A stretch of DNA of 64,000 bases, taken from contig NZ_FNRO01000005.1 in the NCBI RefSeq assembly GCF_900107745.1, positions 62,001-126,000 on the forward strand, written 5' to 3'. Shown here one piece after another: positions 52,002 through 61,665 of the stretch (position 1 is its first letter; each line of letters opens with the position of its first letter). Position numbers and translations under genes: made by a program. The DNA comes from Variovorax sp. YR216 (GTDB lineage: Bacteria > Pseudomonadota > Gammaproteobacteria > Burkholderiales > Burkholderiaceae_C). The notes beneath the pieces were generated by a model. It was not told the origin of the DNA and did not search any database. It saw nothing but the letters and a program-made list of their open reading frames with translations.

Positions 52002-52904
52002 TTAAAGGCCGAGCGCCTTTCTATCCACCGTGTAATTCTGAGGACCACGCTGGGCAATTTTGAGCGCGCCCAATTGATTGCCAAGTGCCGCGCAGCGCGC
52101 AAGCGGCCACTCCTTTTCCAGCCCATAGAGCAACGCGCCGCGCCATGCGTCGCCGCAGCCGGTCGGCTCGACCACCGCGGTCGGCTTCGCTGCCGGAACA
52201 TGCTCGCGCTCGCCATTCGTCCAGACTTCGCAACCTTCCGCCGCGAGCGTCACAACCAGTCCGCGCACTCGCTTGGAGATCTCCGCCAAGCTCCAACCCG
52301 TGCGCTGCGACAGCATCTTGCCTTCGTAGTCGTTGACCACCACCCAGCTCGCGAGATCGACGAAATGCGCCAGCTCCTTGCCGTCGAACATCGGCAGGCC
52401 CTGACCCGGATCGAACACGAAAGGAATACCTGCGGCCTTGAACTGCTCGGCATGCTGCAGCATCGCATCGCGGCCATCGGGCGCGATGATGCCGATGCGG
52501 ATGTCCTCGCGCGCCGCGATGCGCGTGATGTGGGCCTGTTGCATCGCACCCGGGTGGAACGCCGTGATCTGGTTGTTGTCGCGGTCATTCATGATCATCG
52601 CCTGAGCGGTGAAGGTGTCGTCGACCTGGCGGACGAACTCGGTGCTGATGCCCAGCGAACCGAGCCGCTGCACATAGGCGTCGCCGTCGCTGCCGACCGT
52701 CGCCATGGGCAGCGCATTGCCGCCCAGTGCGTTCAGGCTGTAGGCGATATTGCCCGCACAACCGCCGAAGTCACGCCGCAGACCAGGAACCAGGAACGAC
52801 ACATTGAGGATGTGCAACTGGTCCGGGAGGATCTGGTCGGCGAACCGGCCTTCGAAAGTCATGATCGTGTCGAATGCGAGCGAACCGCAAATCACTGCTG
52901 CCAT
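52002..52904 (-). CDS. PfkB-family sugar/nucleoside kinase (adenosine-kinase-like)
   Basis: A 300-residue ribokinase-fold kinase. The N-terminal GSLAFDTIM, then DFGGCAGNIAYSLNALGG, and the C-terminal anion hole PTGCGDAWRGALLYG (catalytic Asp in GCGD) are clear. The fold and length suggest an adenosine-kinase-type or related nucleoside/sugar kinase; the substrate is not resolved. The start at 52904 (MAAVICGSLAFD) is preferred because the open frame beyond it is rich in Arg and Ser and unlike the family. It lies downstream of the DUF3426 gene by 52 bases at the end of the acc-prmA run. Confidence 0.82.
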   Translation of the reverse strand: MAAVICGSLAFDTIMTFEGRFADQILPDQLHILNVSFLVPGLRRDFGGCAGNIAYSLNALGGNALPMATVGSDGDAYVQRLGSLGISTEFVRQVDDTFTAQAMIMNDRDNNQITAFHPGAMQQAHITRIAAREDIRIGIIAPDGRDAMLQHAEQFKAAGIPFVFDPGQGLPMFDGKELAHFVDLASWVVVNDYEGKMLSQRTGWSLAEISKRVRGLVVTLAAEGCEVWTNGEREHVPAAKPTAVVEPTGCGDAWRGALLYGLEKEWPLARCAALGNQLGALKIAQRGPQNYTVDRKALGL

Positions 52905-52956
52905 AGGTGAACCGTCTGATGGAGTTGTCGAATGGATGGAAGGAAGCGTGTGGCGC

Positions 52957-54303
52957 TCAAGGATAGAGCGTCTCCACGCGAAAGCCGACCACAGGCGGCA
53001 TGAGCGCAGCCTCGGGGCCGGTGAGCCTGAGCGAAAGCGAGGCCGATCGCTCCGAGCGTGCCGGCAGGACATTCGGCGCGCCGAACTCGGCGGGCATGAG
53101 CACGCGCCTCACGACCGCACGCTCCTGCGTGTCGAGCAGCGACAGCTCGACGGCAGGCATCGCGAGCGGCACCTCTGCCCCGTTGCGAAGCGTGAAGCTG
53201 AATCGGTAGCCATCGTCGTTCTTCTCGCGCGCGAACGATGCGCCATCGACCTTGATGTCGTTGATCTGGCGAAGCGCGGAGACCTCGCAACCGAATACCC
53301 GGCACATCGACTGCAGCGCAGGACGAAGCGACGGCTGCCGCGCGACGATCAGATCGCGTTCCTGGTAGACCATCTGCCCCAGCAGGAGGACCACGCCGAG
53401 AAAGGCGAGCAGCGCCATCAGCCCCCGCACTGCGGGACGCTGCCAGAAGCTCTTCGCAGCTTCGGCGCCGAAGAATGGCGGCATCTCGGCAACCATGGGC
53501 TCGGTCGAGGGTTCGGGCTCGCTGGCGGACAGCACCACGGGCGCAGTCTCGACAGTCGCGACCTTCTGCCCGCGGGCCTTGGCCTTCGCGATCTTTGCGG
53601 ACTTGGCGCGCGCGCGGCGCAGCGCCTTCTGCAACTGGACATTGCTCCCATCGTCCGGTATGGATCCGGCGTCGGTCGGCACCACTGCCGATACAGGCGC
53701 GGGCACCGCGGCTGCGGGAAGGGATGAAGGCAGCGAAAGATCGATATCGGGAAAGGACAAAGGAGGCGGCACGGGCGGACGCACCGCAAGGCGCCCTTCG
53801 TCTCCGAGCGACAGCATGTCCGCGTCGGGCCACGCCACATCGGGAACCATCTCGCGAGCAGGCGTGTGAGCGCGATCCGCATCATCGTCATAGGCGGCCA
53901 GCGGGGCCGCCGACACCGACTCGGGCGCTGGAAGCGCCTGGACTGCAGTCAGCGCCTCGTGCAGATCGTCGTAGAAGTCCGTCTCGGCATCGGCCGAGAT
54001 GGATTCGCCCTCCGGCTGCTGCGCCCCGGCAGGCGGCTCAAAGGCTTCTGCAGACTCAATGGGGGCCGCCACATCGCCAGGAATCGCCTCGACAACCTCA
54101 TCGGGCATCGGCGCATCGAGCGCGGATGAAATCGGCGGCGCGGGGGTCTCCACATGGAATTCGGCCGCATCCTGCAGATCCACAGTCGCGTCGAAGACCT
54201 GGCTGCAGCGCCCGCATCTCACCCATCCGTCAGAGATGCGAAGCTGGTCCCTGACCACCTTGAACGGGGTGGCGCACGCGGGGCAGCGGGTGACCAGACT
54301 CAT
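52957..54303 (-). CDS. zinc-ribbon DUF3426 membrane protein
   Basis: A 448-residue protein with an MJ0042-type zinc ribbon at the N-terminus (CPACATPFKV, then VRCGRCSQVF), a long low-complexity Pro/Ala/Glu middle (about 45-300), a single transmembrane helix near 310-330, and a folded DUF3426 domain outside the membrane. This is the standard DUF3426 arrangement and is typically found next to prmA in betaproteobacteria. Function is unknown. A TACAAT hexamer 9 bases before its ATG suggests a very short leader. Confidence 0.85.
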   Translation of the reverse strand: MSLVTRCPACATPFKVVRDQLRISDGWVRCGRCSQVFDATVDLQDAAEFHVETPAPPISSALDAPMPDEVVEAIPGDVAAPIESAEAFEPPAGAQQPEGESISADAETDFYDDLHEALTAVQALPAPESVSAAPLAAYDDDADRAHTPAREMVPDVAWPDADMLSLGDEGRLAVRPPVPPPLSFPDIDLSLPSSLPAAAVPAPVSAVVPTDAGSIPDDGSNVQLQKALRRARAKSAKIAKAKARGQKVATVETAPVVLSASEPEPSTEPMVAEMPPFFGAEAAKSFWQRPAVRGLMALLAFLGVVLLLGQMVYQERDLIVARQPSLRPALQSMCRVFGCEVSALRQINDIKVDGASFAREKNDDGYRFSFTLRNGAEVPLAMPAVELSLLDTQERAVVRRVLMPAEFGAPNVLPARSERSASLSLRLTGPEAALMPPVVGFRVETLYP

Positions 54304-54357
54304 GAGGCGCAGATTGTAGGGTCGCCTCCTCGTGAGGCACGGCGAGACCAGGGCCGG

Positions 54358-55242
54358 CTAGAGCCGCGCCGTCATCAGGATCCAGCCGTCCTCGCTGTCC
54401 GAGACTTCGAGCGATGCATAGGGTGCGTAGGCCTGCTTCAGTTCGTCGGCCTGCCGCTCGAGGATGCCGGCCAGCACCAATGACCCGCCCGGCGCCACAT
54501 AGCCGCACAGCAGCGGCGCAAGCACCTTGAGCGGCGTCGCGAGAATGTTTGCCAGCACGACACCATAGCGGCCGCTCGCGGCCTCCGGCAATCCGGCATT
54601 CAGGCGGACGTCGTTTGCTTCGGCATTGAGCCGCGTCGAATCGACCGCGGCCTCGTCGATGTCGACCGCATCGATGTCCCTTGCGCCGAACTTCGCAGCG
54701 CCGATCGCCAGGATGCCGGAGCCGCATCCGTAGTCGAGCACGCGCTGTCCGGCGAGATCTCCGCGCGAAGCGGTCCAGCGCAGGCACATGCGCGTGGTCG
54801 GGTGCGTTCCCGTTCCGAACGCCAGGCCCGGATCCAGACGGATGACCTGTCGGGCTTGCGCGGGCGGCTCATGCCAGGTCGGAACGATCCAGAACTCGGG
54901 CGTGATCTCGACCGGCGCGAACTGCGACTGCGTCAGCCGCACCCAGTCCTGCTCGGGCACGTCGACCACGCCGGTCACGCTGCACCCGTCGAAGAAATCC
55001 TGCGCGGACAGCACTGACGCGGCCTCCCGCGCCTGTGCCTCGGTCGAGAACAGCGCGATCACCCGCGAACGCTGCCAGCCCTCCTTGGGCGGCGGCATGC
55101 CAGGTTCGCCGAACAACGCCTGCTCCGCATCGGTCTGTGCATCGGCATCCTCAACGGAAACGCTCAGCGCGTCGAGCGCGTCGAGTGCGTCGCTGATGAT
55201 TTCGACACTGTCTTCCGGCGCAAGCAGACGAAGTTCGAACAC
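54358..55242 (-). CDS. prmA: ribosomal protein L11 methyltransferase
   Basis: A 294-residue PrmA that trimethylates ribosomal protein L11. The N-terminal substrate-recognition domain begins FELRLLAPED. The SAM-binding core has VLDYGCGSGILAIGAAKFGA, then DIDEAAVDSTRLNAEAN and the NPPY-like NILATPL. GLAFGTGTHPTT is the family hallmark. I chose the GTG at 55242, 23 bases after the accC stop, because the residues upstream belong to a frame with no family match. It lies in the accB-accC-prmA run. Confidence 0.92.
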   Translation of the reverse strand: MFELRLLAPEDSVEIISDALDALDALSVSVEDADAQTDAEQALFGEPGMPPPKEGWQRSRVIALFSTEAQAREAASVLSAQDFFDGCSVTGVVDVPEQDWVRLTQSQFAPVEITPEFWIVPTWHEPPAQARQVIRLDPGLAFGTGTHPTTRMCLRWTASRGDLAGQRVLDYGCGSGILAIGAAKFGARDIDAVDIDEAAVDSTRLNAEANDVRLNAGLPEAASGRYGVVLANILATPLKVLAPLLCGYVAPGGSLVLAGILERQADELKQAYAPYASLEVSDSEDGWILMTARL

Positions 55243-55265
55243 TGAAGACTCCGGCCTGGGCGTGC

Positions 55266-56615
<1,350 letters not shown>

Positions 56616-56617
56616 GG

Positions 56618-57067
56618 TCACTCGATGATGAACAGCGGTTGGCCGTATTCGACCGCCTGGCCGTTCTCGCCGAGGATCTGGGTGATGGTGCCCGACTTGT
56701 CGGCCTCGATCTCGTTGAGGATCTTCATCGCTTCGATGATGCAGAGGGTGTCGCCCTCCTTCACCTGGCTGCCGATTTCAACGAATGCAGGGGCTCCCGG
56801 GCTGGACGAGCGGTAGAAGGTGCCGACCATCGGCGACTTGACTGCATGTCCGGTGATTGCCGGTGCGGCGGCCGGCGCGGGCGCGGGCACACCGGCGAGG
56901 GCGGGCGCGGCGGCCGGCGCAGCAGCGACGGTCTGCACGTACTGGACCGGTGCGGCGGGTCCACCCTTGACGATCCGGACCTTCCCTTCGGTTTCGGTGA
57001 TTTCCAACTCGGAAATATTGGATTCAGACACCAGATCGATCAGTGTCTTGAGCTTGCGTAGATCCAT
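56618..57067 (-). CDS. accB: biotin carboxyl carrier protein of acetyl-CoA carboxylase
   Basis: A 149-residue carrier with an N-terminal dimerisation-type segment ([20 protein letters not shown]), a Pro/Ala linker (about 60-75) and a biotinyl domain whose acceptor Lys lies in [19 protein letters not shown] 4 bases before the ATG is the ribosome-binding site. The gene lies 115 bases downstream of tlpA, so its own promoter is probably in that gap. Confidence 0.95.
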   Translation of the reverse strand: MDLRKLKTLIDLVSESNISELEITETEGKVRIVKGGPAAPVQYVQTVAAAPAAAPALAGVPAPAPAAAPAITGHAVKSPMVGTFYRSSSPGAPAFVEIGSQVKEGDTLCIIEAMKILNEIEADKSGTITQILGENGQAVEYGQPLFIIE

Positions 57068-57182
57068 GGGACTCCAGCCTCGGCCTTGCCGGTTATTAGA
57101 ACGTAACTCGCCTGAATTTCGGCTTATTTCGGCGTTTTACCGCCATCTGCCAAATTGGTCGGGCCGGATTCTAGCCGCGAAC

Positions 57183-57716
57183 TCAAGCGCGGCGCCACGT
57201 TTGCAGGTCGCTCGGGTCGAGCCTGCCCATTTTACGCGCCGCCACCGAACCCGCACCGTCGACGACGATGGTGAACGGCAGGCCACCCGAGGTGTTGCCG
57301 AGATTCTTGACCAGTTCGGTGCCCTGCAAGCCCGCCAGGCCGATGGGATAGGCCACCGGCGTCTTCTCGAGGAACTTGCGCACGGCACTGGGTTGGTCGA
57401 TGGCCAATCCGATAACTTGCCAACCGTTGCCGCCGTTTTCTCGCGAGAAGGCGTCGATCATCGGCATTTCCTCGACACACGGCGGACACCACGTGGCCCA
57501 GAAATTGATCAGCAGGGGCTTGCCGCGCAAACTGGCCAGCGCGAGTTCGCCGCCCTCCGGCCGATCGAAGCGCTGCGACCAGAATGCATCATCCAGGCGC
57601 TCGGCGCCCTGTCGCGAAGCCCTGCTTCGCCACCAGGCGCCACCGACGCCCGCAGCCGCCGCAATCACCGCGATCCCGCCGTAAAGCAGGCCGCGCCGCG
57701 TCGATCCTCTGCTCAT
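57183..57716 (-). CDS. TlpA/ResA-type thiol-disulfide oxidoreductase
   Basis: A 177-residue thioredoxin-fold protein with an N-terminal membrane anchor or signal (GGIAVIAAAAGVGGAWW, about 13-29) and the redox pair WCPPC near residue 77, so it should act in the periplasm on exported thiols, for example in cytochrome c assembly. GGLPFTIVVD supplies the cis-Pro of the fold. Its ATG overlaps the stop of the unknown gene upstream. Confidence 0.88.
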   Translation of the reverse strand: MSRGSTRRGLLYGGIAVIAAAAGVGGAWWRSRASRQGAERLDDAFWSQRFDRPEGGELALASLRGKPLLINFWATWCPPCVEEMPMIDAFSRENGGNGWQVIGLAIDQPSAVRKFLEKTPVAYPIGLAGLQGTELVKNLGNTSGGLPFTIVVDGAGSVAARKMGRLDPSDLQTWRRA

Positions 57717-58306
57717 CCATTTTCCTTTTCAATCAGCCGCCGAAGCGCTGCGAGGTTGCCACGCGGCGCGCGACCCTGCGAATCGGGCTTGAGCGCGCCC
57801 CTCAGGTCGTCGAGGTCGTAGACCATCAGATGCACGCCGACCTCTTCGCCGAGCGCACGGCTGGCCGCATGGAGACTGAGCGCCTCCACCTGCTCGCCGT
57901 GAAAGCCCGTGACCATGCGCGGCTCGTAGTCCACGTGGTGATCGATCAGGGCAATTTCGGCTGATTTCGAGTCGTCGCAGAAGAGCTGGATATAGATGTC
58001 GGACAGCCGCGTCGCGGTGCCGTGCCAGACAGCGCCACCGATATGCGGACGAAACTCCGCCATGTGCTCCATCCATTCGAGCGCGAGCACGCGCAAGGCA
58101 TGCAATTCCTTCGGCTGCGTGTCGGCGCAATAGAGCCGAATGTAGTCGCGCACCTCCGCCTCGATCTCGTCGTTGTTCGGCAGCGCGGTGCGCGCAGGCA
58201 GGCCCAAGTCGCGCAGCGCACGGCGTTTCGCTGGGCCGTACTCCAACCCTTCCTCGACAACGAGGCGAGCCGCAGTCGCGGCGATTTCCTGTTTGGAATC
58301 GTCCAT
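57713..58306 (-). CDS. conserved hypothetical protein upstream of tlpA
   Basis: A 197-residue soluble protein without signal peptide or membrane segment. The middle (residues ~60-150) contains HALRVLALEWMEHM, WHGTATRLSDIYIQLF and SAEIALIDHHVDYEPR, which look like a nucleotide- or substrate-binding alpha/beta domain, but I cannot name a family with confidence. It is divergent from mpl (77 bases), and both genes show -10 hexamers 6 bases before their start codons. It overlaps tlpA by 4 bases. Confidence 0.7.
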   Translation of the reverse strand: MDDSKQEIAATAARLVVEEGLEYGPAKRRALRDLGLPARTALPNNDEIEAEVRDYIRLYCADTQPKELHALRVLALEWMEHMAEFRPHIGGAVWHGTATRLSDIYIQLFCDDSKSAEIALIDHHVDYEPRMVTGFHGEQVEALSLHAASRALGEEVGVHLMVYDLDDLRGALKPDSQGRAPRGNLAALRRLIEKENG

Positions 58307-58318
58307 CGGGTCATTTTG
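58307..58318 (-). promoter_or_regulatory. leaderless-type -10 of the hypothetical gene
   Basis: Minus strand CAAAAT (58318-58313), then 6 bases to the ATG at 58306. Confidence 0.35.
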
Positions 58319-58371
58319 CCCTCAGTAGCGCGCAGGCAGAAGGCCAGGGGCCCGCGCCCCTACCGCATCCC

Positions 58372-58383
58372 TAGAATTGGCCG
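58372..58383 (+). promoter_or_regulatory. leaderless-type -10 before mpl
   Basis: TAGAAT (58372-58377), 6 bases, ATG at 58384. No ribosome-binding site is visible. Confidence 0.5.
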
Positions 58384-59787
58384 ATGCATATTCACATTCT
58401 CGGCATCTGCGGCACTTTCATGGGCGGCGTTGCCGCGCTGGCGCGCGAGGCCGGCCACAAGGTGACCGGCTGCGACGCCGGCGTCTATCCGCCGATGAGC
58501 GATCAGTTGCGCGCGCTCGGGATCGACCTCATCGAAGGCTTCGGCGCGGACCAGATGGCTTTGAAGCCCGATGTTTTCGTGATCGGCAACGTGGTTTCCC
58601 GTACGCGGCTGGCGGACGGATCGGCCAAGTTCCCGCTGATGGAAGCCATCCTCGACGCAGGCGCGAACTACACCAGCGGCCCCCAATGGCTGGCAGAGCA
58701 TGTGCTGCAGGGCCGCCACGTGCTGGCCGTTGCCGGCACACACGGAAAGACCACCACGACGTCCATGCTGTCCTGGATCCTCGAGCGTGCCGGACTGGCG
58801 CCGGGCTTCCTGGTGGGCGGGGTGCCACTGGACTTCGGGGTCTCCGCCCGCCTCGGTCGCGGCGAGAAATCCACCTTCGTGATCGAAGCCGACGAGTACG
58901 ACACCGCCTTCTTCGACAAGCGCAGCAAGTTCGTCCACTACCGTCCGCGCACCGCGATCCTGAACAACCTCGAATTCGACCACGCGGACATCTTCGACGA
59001 CCTCGCAGCGATCGAACGGCAGTTCCACCATCTCGTGCGAACCGTCCCGGGCAGCGGCCGGCTCGTCGTCAACGCGACCGAGGAAAGCCTGCGCCGCGTT
59101 CTGGCCCAAGGATGCTGGAGCCAGCTCGCGCGTTTCGGCGCCGGCGGCGAATGGCAGGCGCAGGGTGCGCACGACGCTTTTGAAGTGCTGCGCGGAGGTG
59201 CCCCCGTCGGCCGCGTCCGGTGGGCGCTCACCGGACAGCACAACCAGATGAACGCGCTCGCGGCGATCGCCGCTGCAGAGCATGTCGGCGTCTCGCCCGC
59301 CGCCGCCGCGGACGCGCTGGACAGCTTTCGCAACGTGCGTCGCCGCATGGAGCTGCGCGGCGTGGCGGATCGCCCGGAAGGCGCGATCGCGGTGTATGAC
59401 GATTTCGCCCATCACCCGACCGCGATCCGCACGACCCTCGACGGCCTGCGTCAGAAGCTGGTCGCGGACGGACGGAAGGCAGACCGCATCCTCGCTGTCT
59501 TCGAGCCCCGCAGCAACACGATGAAGCTGGGCACGATGGCAGCGCAGCTGCCCTGGAGCCTGGAATCGGCCGATCTGTCGTTCTGCCACAGCGGCGGACT
59601 GGACTGGGATGCCGCGGCGGCACTCGCGCCGTTGGGCAAGCGTTCGATCGTCGCTGGCAGCATCGAGGCGCTGGTCCCGCAGGTGGTTGCCGCCGCCCGC
59701 CCTGGCGACCACATCGTCTGCATGAGCAATGGCGGCTTCGGCGGTGTGCACGACAAGCTGCTTTCCGCACTGCGCGCATCGCAGTGA
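58384..59787 (+). CDS. mpl: UDP-N-acetylmuramate:tripeptide ligase
   Basis: A 467-residue Mur-ligase-family enzyme that joins recovered murein tripeptide to UDP-MurNAc in cell-wall recycling. The N-terminus HIHILGICGTFMGGVAAL is the nucleotide-binding start, and AVAGTHGKTTTTSMLSW is the ATP loop. EADEYDTAFFDKRSKF and the GQHNQMNALAAIAA segment are Mpl-type, and YDDFAHHPTAI lies in the C-terminal domain. Length and motifs favour Mpl over MurC. The leaderless-type promoter lies directly before the ATG. Confidence 0.94.
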   Translation: MHIHILGICGTFMGGVAALAREAGHKVTGCDAGVYPPMSDQLRALGIDLIEGFGADQMALKPDVFVIGNVVSRTRLADGSAKFPLMEAILDAGANYTSGPQWLAEHVLQGRHVLAVAGTHGKTTTTSMLSWILERAGLAPGFLVGGVPLDFGVSARLGRGEKSTFVIEADEYDTAFFDKRSKFVHYRPRTAILNNLEFDHADIFDDLAAIERQFHHLVRTVPGSGRLVVNATEESLRRVLAQGCWSQLARFGAGGEWQAQGAHDAFEVLRGGAPVGRVRWALTGQHNQMNALAAIAAAEHVGVSPAAAADALDSFRNVRRRMELRGVADRPEGAIAVYDDFAHHPTAIRTTLDGLRQKLVADGRKADRILAVFEPRSNTMKLGTMAAQLPWSLESADLSFCHSGGLDWDAAAALAPLGKRSIVAGSIEALVPQVVAAARPGDHIVCMSNGGFGGVHDKLLSALRASQ

Positions 59788-59801
59788 ATGACCCGCAGGA
59801 C

Positions 59802-59814
59802 TAACATCCGCAAC
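59802..59814 (+). promoter_or_regulatory. leaderless-type -10 before the cupin gene
   Basis: TAACAT (59802-59807), 7 bases, ATG at 59815. This supports 59815 as the start rather than the ATG directly after the mpl stop. Confidence 0.45.
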
Positions 59815-60315
59815 ATGCGCGCCCAAGAGCTCATCAAGACCCTGAACCTGCAGCCCCACCCGGAGGGCGGCTGGTACCGCGAGATCTACCGCTCATCGGC
59901 GCGGGTCCAGCCCAATGACGGCCGGCCTTCGCGCGACGCGCTGACGACCATCTATTTCCTCCTTGAGGCGCACCAGCATTCGCGCTGGCATCGCGTGCAG
60001 TCCGACGAGGTGTGGATTCATCTCGAAGGCGCGCCGCTCGCCCTCTGGACCAGCGACGCCGCCTTGCGCACGCCACCGGCGCACGTGCGGCTGGGGCCGG
60101 TCGACGTCCACGGCACGCGACCCCAGCACACCGTTCCGGCCGGTCAATGGCAGGCCGCGCAGCCGATCAAGTCCCAGGGCGACGACGACTACACGCTGGT
60201 GAGTTGCACCGTCGGCCCGGGTTTCGATTTCGATGATTTCTCTTTCATGCGCCCCGACGGCGATGAAGCCGCCCTGCTGCGGCATCACTGGCCGGAGCTG
60301 GCTGCGCTGATCTGA
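59815..60315 (+). CDS. DUF985 cupin-fold protein
   Basis: A 166-residue cupin of the DUF985 type: the N-terminal HPEGGWYREIYRS is the family signature, and FLLEAHQHSRWHRVQSDEVWIHLEG carries the metal-binding His/Glu set. The reaction is unknown for most members. I chose the ATG at 59815 because family members begin just before this motif and a TAACAT hexamer lies 7 bases upstream. The alternative start at 59788, abutting the mpl stop, adds nine residues. It is convergent with aroG. Confidence 0.8.
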   Translation: MRAQELIKTLNLQPHPEGGWYREIYRSSARVQPNDGRPSRDALTTIYFLLEAHQHSRWHRVQSDEVWIHLEGAPLALWTSDAALRTPPAHVRLGPVDVHGTRPQHTVPAGQWQAAQPIKSQGDDDYTLVSCTVGPGFDFDDFSFMRPDGDEAALLRHHWPELAALI

Positions 60316-60331
60316 AGCGCAGCCGCCCGAT

Positions 60332-61447
60332 TCACCCGCGGCGGCGTTTGACCGCCTGCGACAGCACTTCGAGCACCTGGGTCGAATCTTCCCACCCCAG
60401 GCACGCATCGGTGATGCTCTTGCCGTATTCGAGCCCGGCGATGGGATCCTTGCCCGGCGTGAACTTCTGCGCGCCGGCGTTCAGATGGCTTTCGATCATC
60501 AGCCCGAAGATGCTGCGGCTGCCGCCCGCAATCTGCCCGGCGATGTCCTTCGCGACGTCGATCTGCTTCTGGTGCTGCTTGCTGCTGTTGGCATGGCTGC
60601 AGTCGACCATCAGCGTCGGATGCAGCTTGGCGGCCTCGAGGTCCTTGCACGCGGCCGCCACGCTCGCGGCGTCGTAGTTGGGCGCCTTGCCGCCGCGCAG
60701 GATGACATGGCAGTCCTTGTTGCCGTTGGTCTGCACGATCGCGACCTGGCCGTTCTTGTGCACCGACAGGAAGTGATGGCCGCGCGCCGCCGCCTGGATC
60801 GCATCGGTGGCGATGCGGATGTTGCCGTCGGTGCCGTTCTTGAAGCCGATCGGCGCCGACAGGCCCGAGGCAAGCTCGCGATGCACCTGGCTTTCGGTCG
60901 TGCGTGCGCCGATCGCGCCCCACGAGATCAGGTCGCCGATGTACTGCGGCGAGATCACGTCGAGGAATTCGCTGCCCGCCGGCAGGCCCATGCGGTTGAT
61001 CTCGATCAGCAGCTGGCGCGCGATGCGCAGGCCTTCGTCGATGCGGTAGCTCTCGTCGAGGTACGGGTCGTTGATCAGGCCCTTCCAGCCCACCGTGGTG
61101 CGCGGCTTCTCGAAGTACACGCGCATGACGATCTCGAGCGTGCCGGCGTACTTGTCGCGCTCGGCCCTCAGGCGCCGCGCGTACTCGAGCGCCGCCGCCG
61201 GATCATGGATGGAGCACGGCCCCATCACGATCAGCAGCCGGTCATCCTTGCCGGCCATGATGTTGTGAATGGACCGGCGGGTGCCGGTGATGAGGGTTTC
61301 GACCTGCGTCCCCCGGATCGGGAAGAAGCGGATCAGGTGTTCTGGAGGGGGCAACACAGTGATGTCCTTGATGCGTTCGTCGTCGGTCCGGCTGGTCTTT
61401 TCGACGTTCGCATACCAGGTGTCGCTAGCGGCGGCTTTGGAGCTCAT
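60332..61447 (-). CDS. aroG: 3-deoxy-7-phosphoheptulonate synthase (class I)
   Basis: A 371-residue DAHP synthase, the first enzyme of the shikimate pathway, joining PEP and erythrose 4-phosphate. The feedback-sensitive AroG/F/H class is recognised by GPCSIHDP, RVYFEKPRTTVGWKGLINDP, GSEFLDVISPQYIGD and VMVDCSHANSSKQH-type segments. The start at 61447 has AAGGAA 7 bases upstream. An aromatic-codon leader peptide and a terminator hairpin lie immediately before it, so its mRNA is probably attenuated by charged aromatic tRNA levels. Confidence 0.95.
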   Translation of the reverse strand: MSSKAAASDTWYANVEKTSRTDDERIKDITVLPPPEHLIRFFPIRGTQVETLITGTRRSIHNIMAGKDDRLLIVMGPCSIHDPAAALEYARRLRAERDKYAGTLEIVMRVYFEKPRTTVGWKGLINDPYLDESYRIDEGLRIARQLLIEINRMGLPAGSEFLDVISPQYIGDLISWGAIGARTTESQVHRELASGLSAPIGFKNGTDGNIRIATDAIQAAARGHHFLSVHKNGQVAIVQTNGNKDCHVILRGGKAPNYDAASVAAACKDLEAAKLHPTLMVDCSHANSSKQHQKQIDVAKDIAGQIAGGSRSIFGLMIESHLNAGAQKFTPGKDPIAGLEYGKSITDACLGWEDSTQVLEVLSQAVKRRRG

Positions 61448-61486
61448 GTGTTGTTCCTTCGGGTGTGTCGTGAATCGTGAGGGCAA

Positions 61487-61518
61487 TAAAAAACCGCCGG
61501 GCTTTTGGCACCGGCGGT
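61487..61518 (-). terminator. attenuator hairpin before aroG
   Basis: On the minus strand ACCGCCGG (61518-61511) and CCGGCGGT (61500-61493) form an 8-bp stem with a 10-base loop, followed by a T-run (61492-61487). It lies about 40 bases before the aroG ATG. The same CCGCCG can pair with the CGGCGG at 61571-61566 at the end of the leader ORF, giving an alternative antiterminator. Confidence 0.85.
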
Positions 61519-61546
61519 TTGGGGAGGTTCTGTCTGTCTGCTTGCT

Positions 61547-61621
61547 TTACGCGCGCGCCTCTCGTCCGCCGATATTCGGGAACCAAAAGTAGGCAAAGTA
61601 ATAAGCGCGGGCTGCGGACAT
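61547..61621 (-). CDS. aroG leader peptide, aromatic-rich
   Basis: A 24-residue open frame, too short for usual gene prediction. Its middle reads YYFAYFWF: seven aromatic codons among eight residues (Tyr 3, Phe 3, Trp 1). It ends at a TAA 29 bases before the terminator stem. The ATG at 61621 has no ribosome-binding site; TACATT lies 8 bases upstream, so the transcript may start at or next to the ATG. Ribosome stalling at these codons when aromatic tRNAs are uncharged would free the CGGCGG just downstream for antitermination and allow aroG expression. Codon content and position, not homology, support the call. Confidence 0.85.
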   Translation of the reverse strand: MSAARAYYFAYFWFPNIGGREARA

Positions 61622-61629
61622 GGGAAAAG

Positions 61630-61635
61630 AATGTA
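61630..61635 (-). promoter_or_regulatory. predicted -10 (TACATT) of the aroG leader transcript
   Basis: TACATT on the minus strand, 8 bases before the leader-peptide ATG. The -35 is poor. It predicts a leader transcript beginning close to the ATG. Confidence 0.4.
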
Positions 61636-61665
61636 GCACAGGCAAGAAAGAAACGGTGAACTCGT

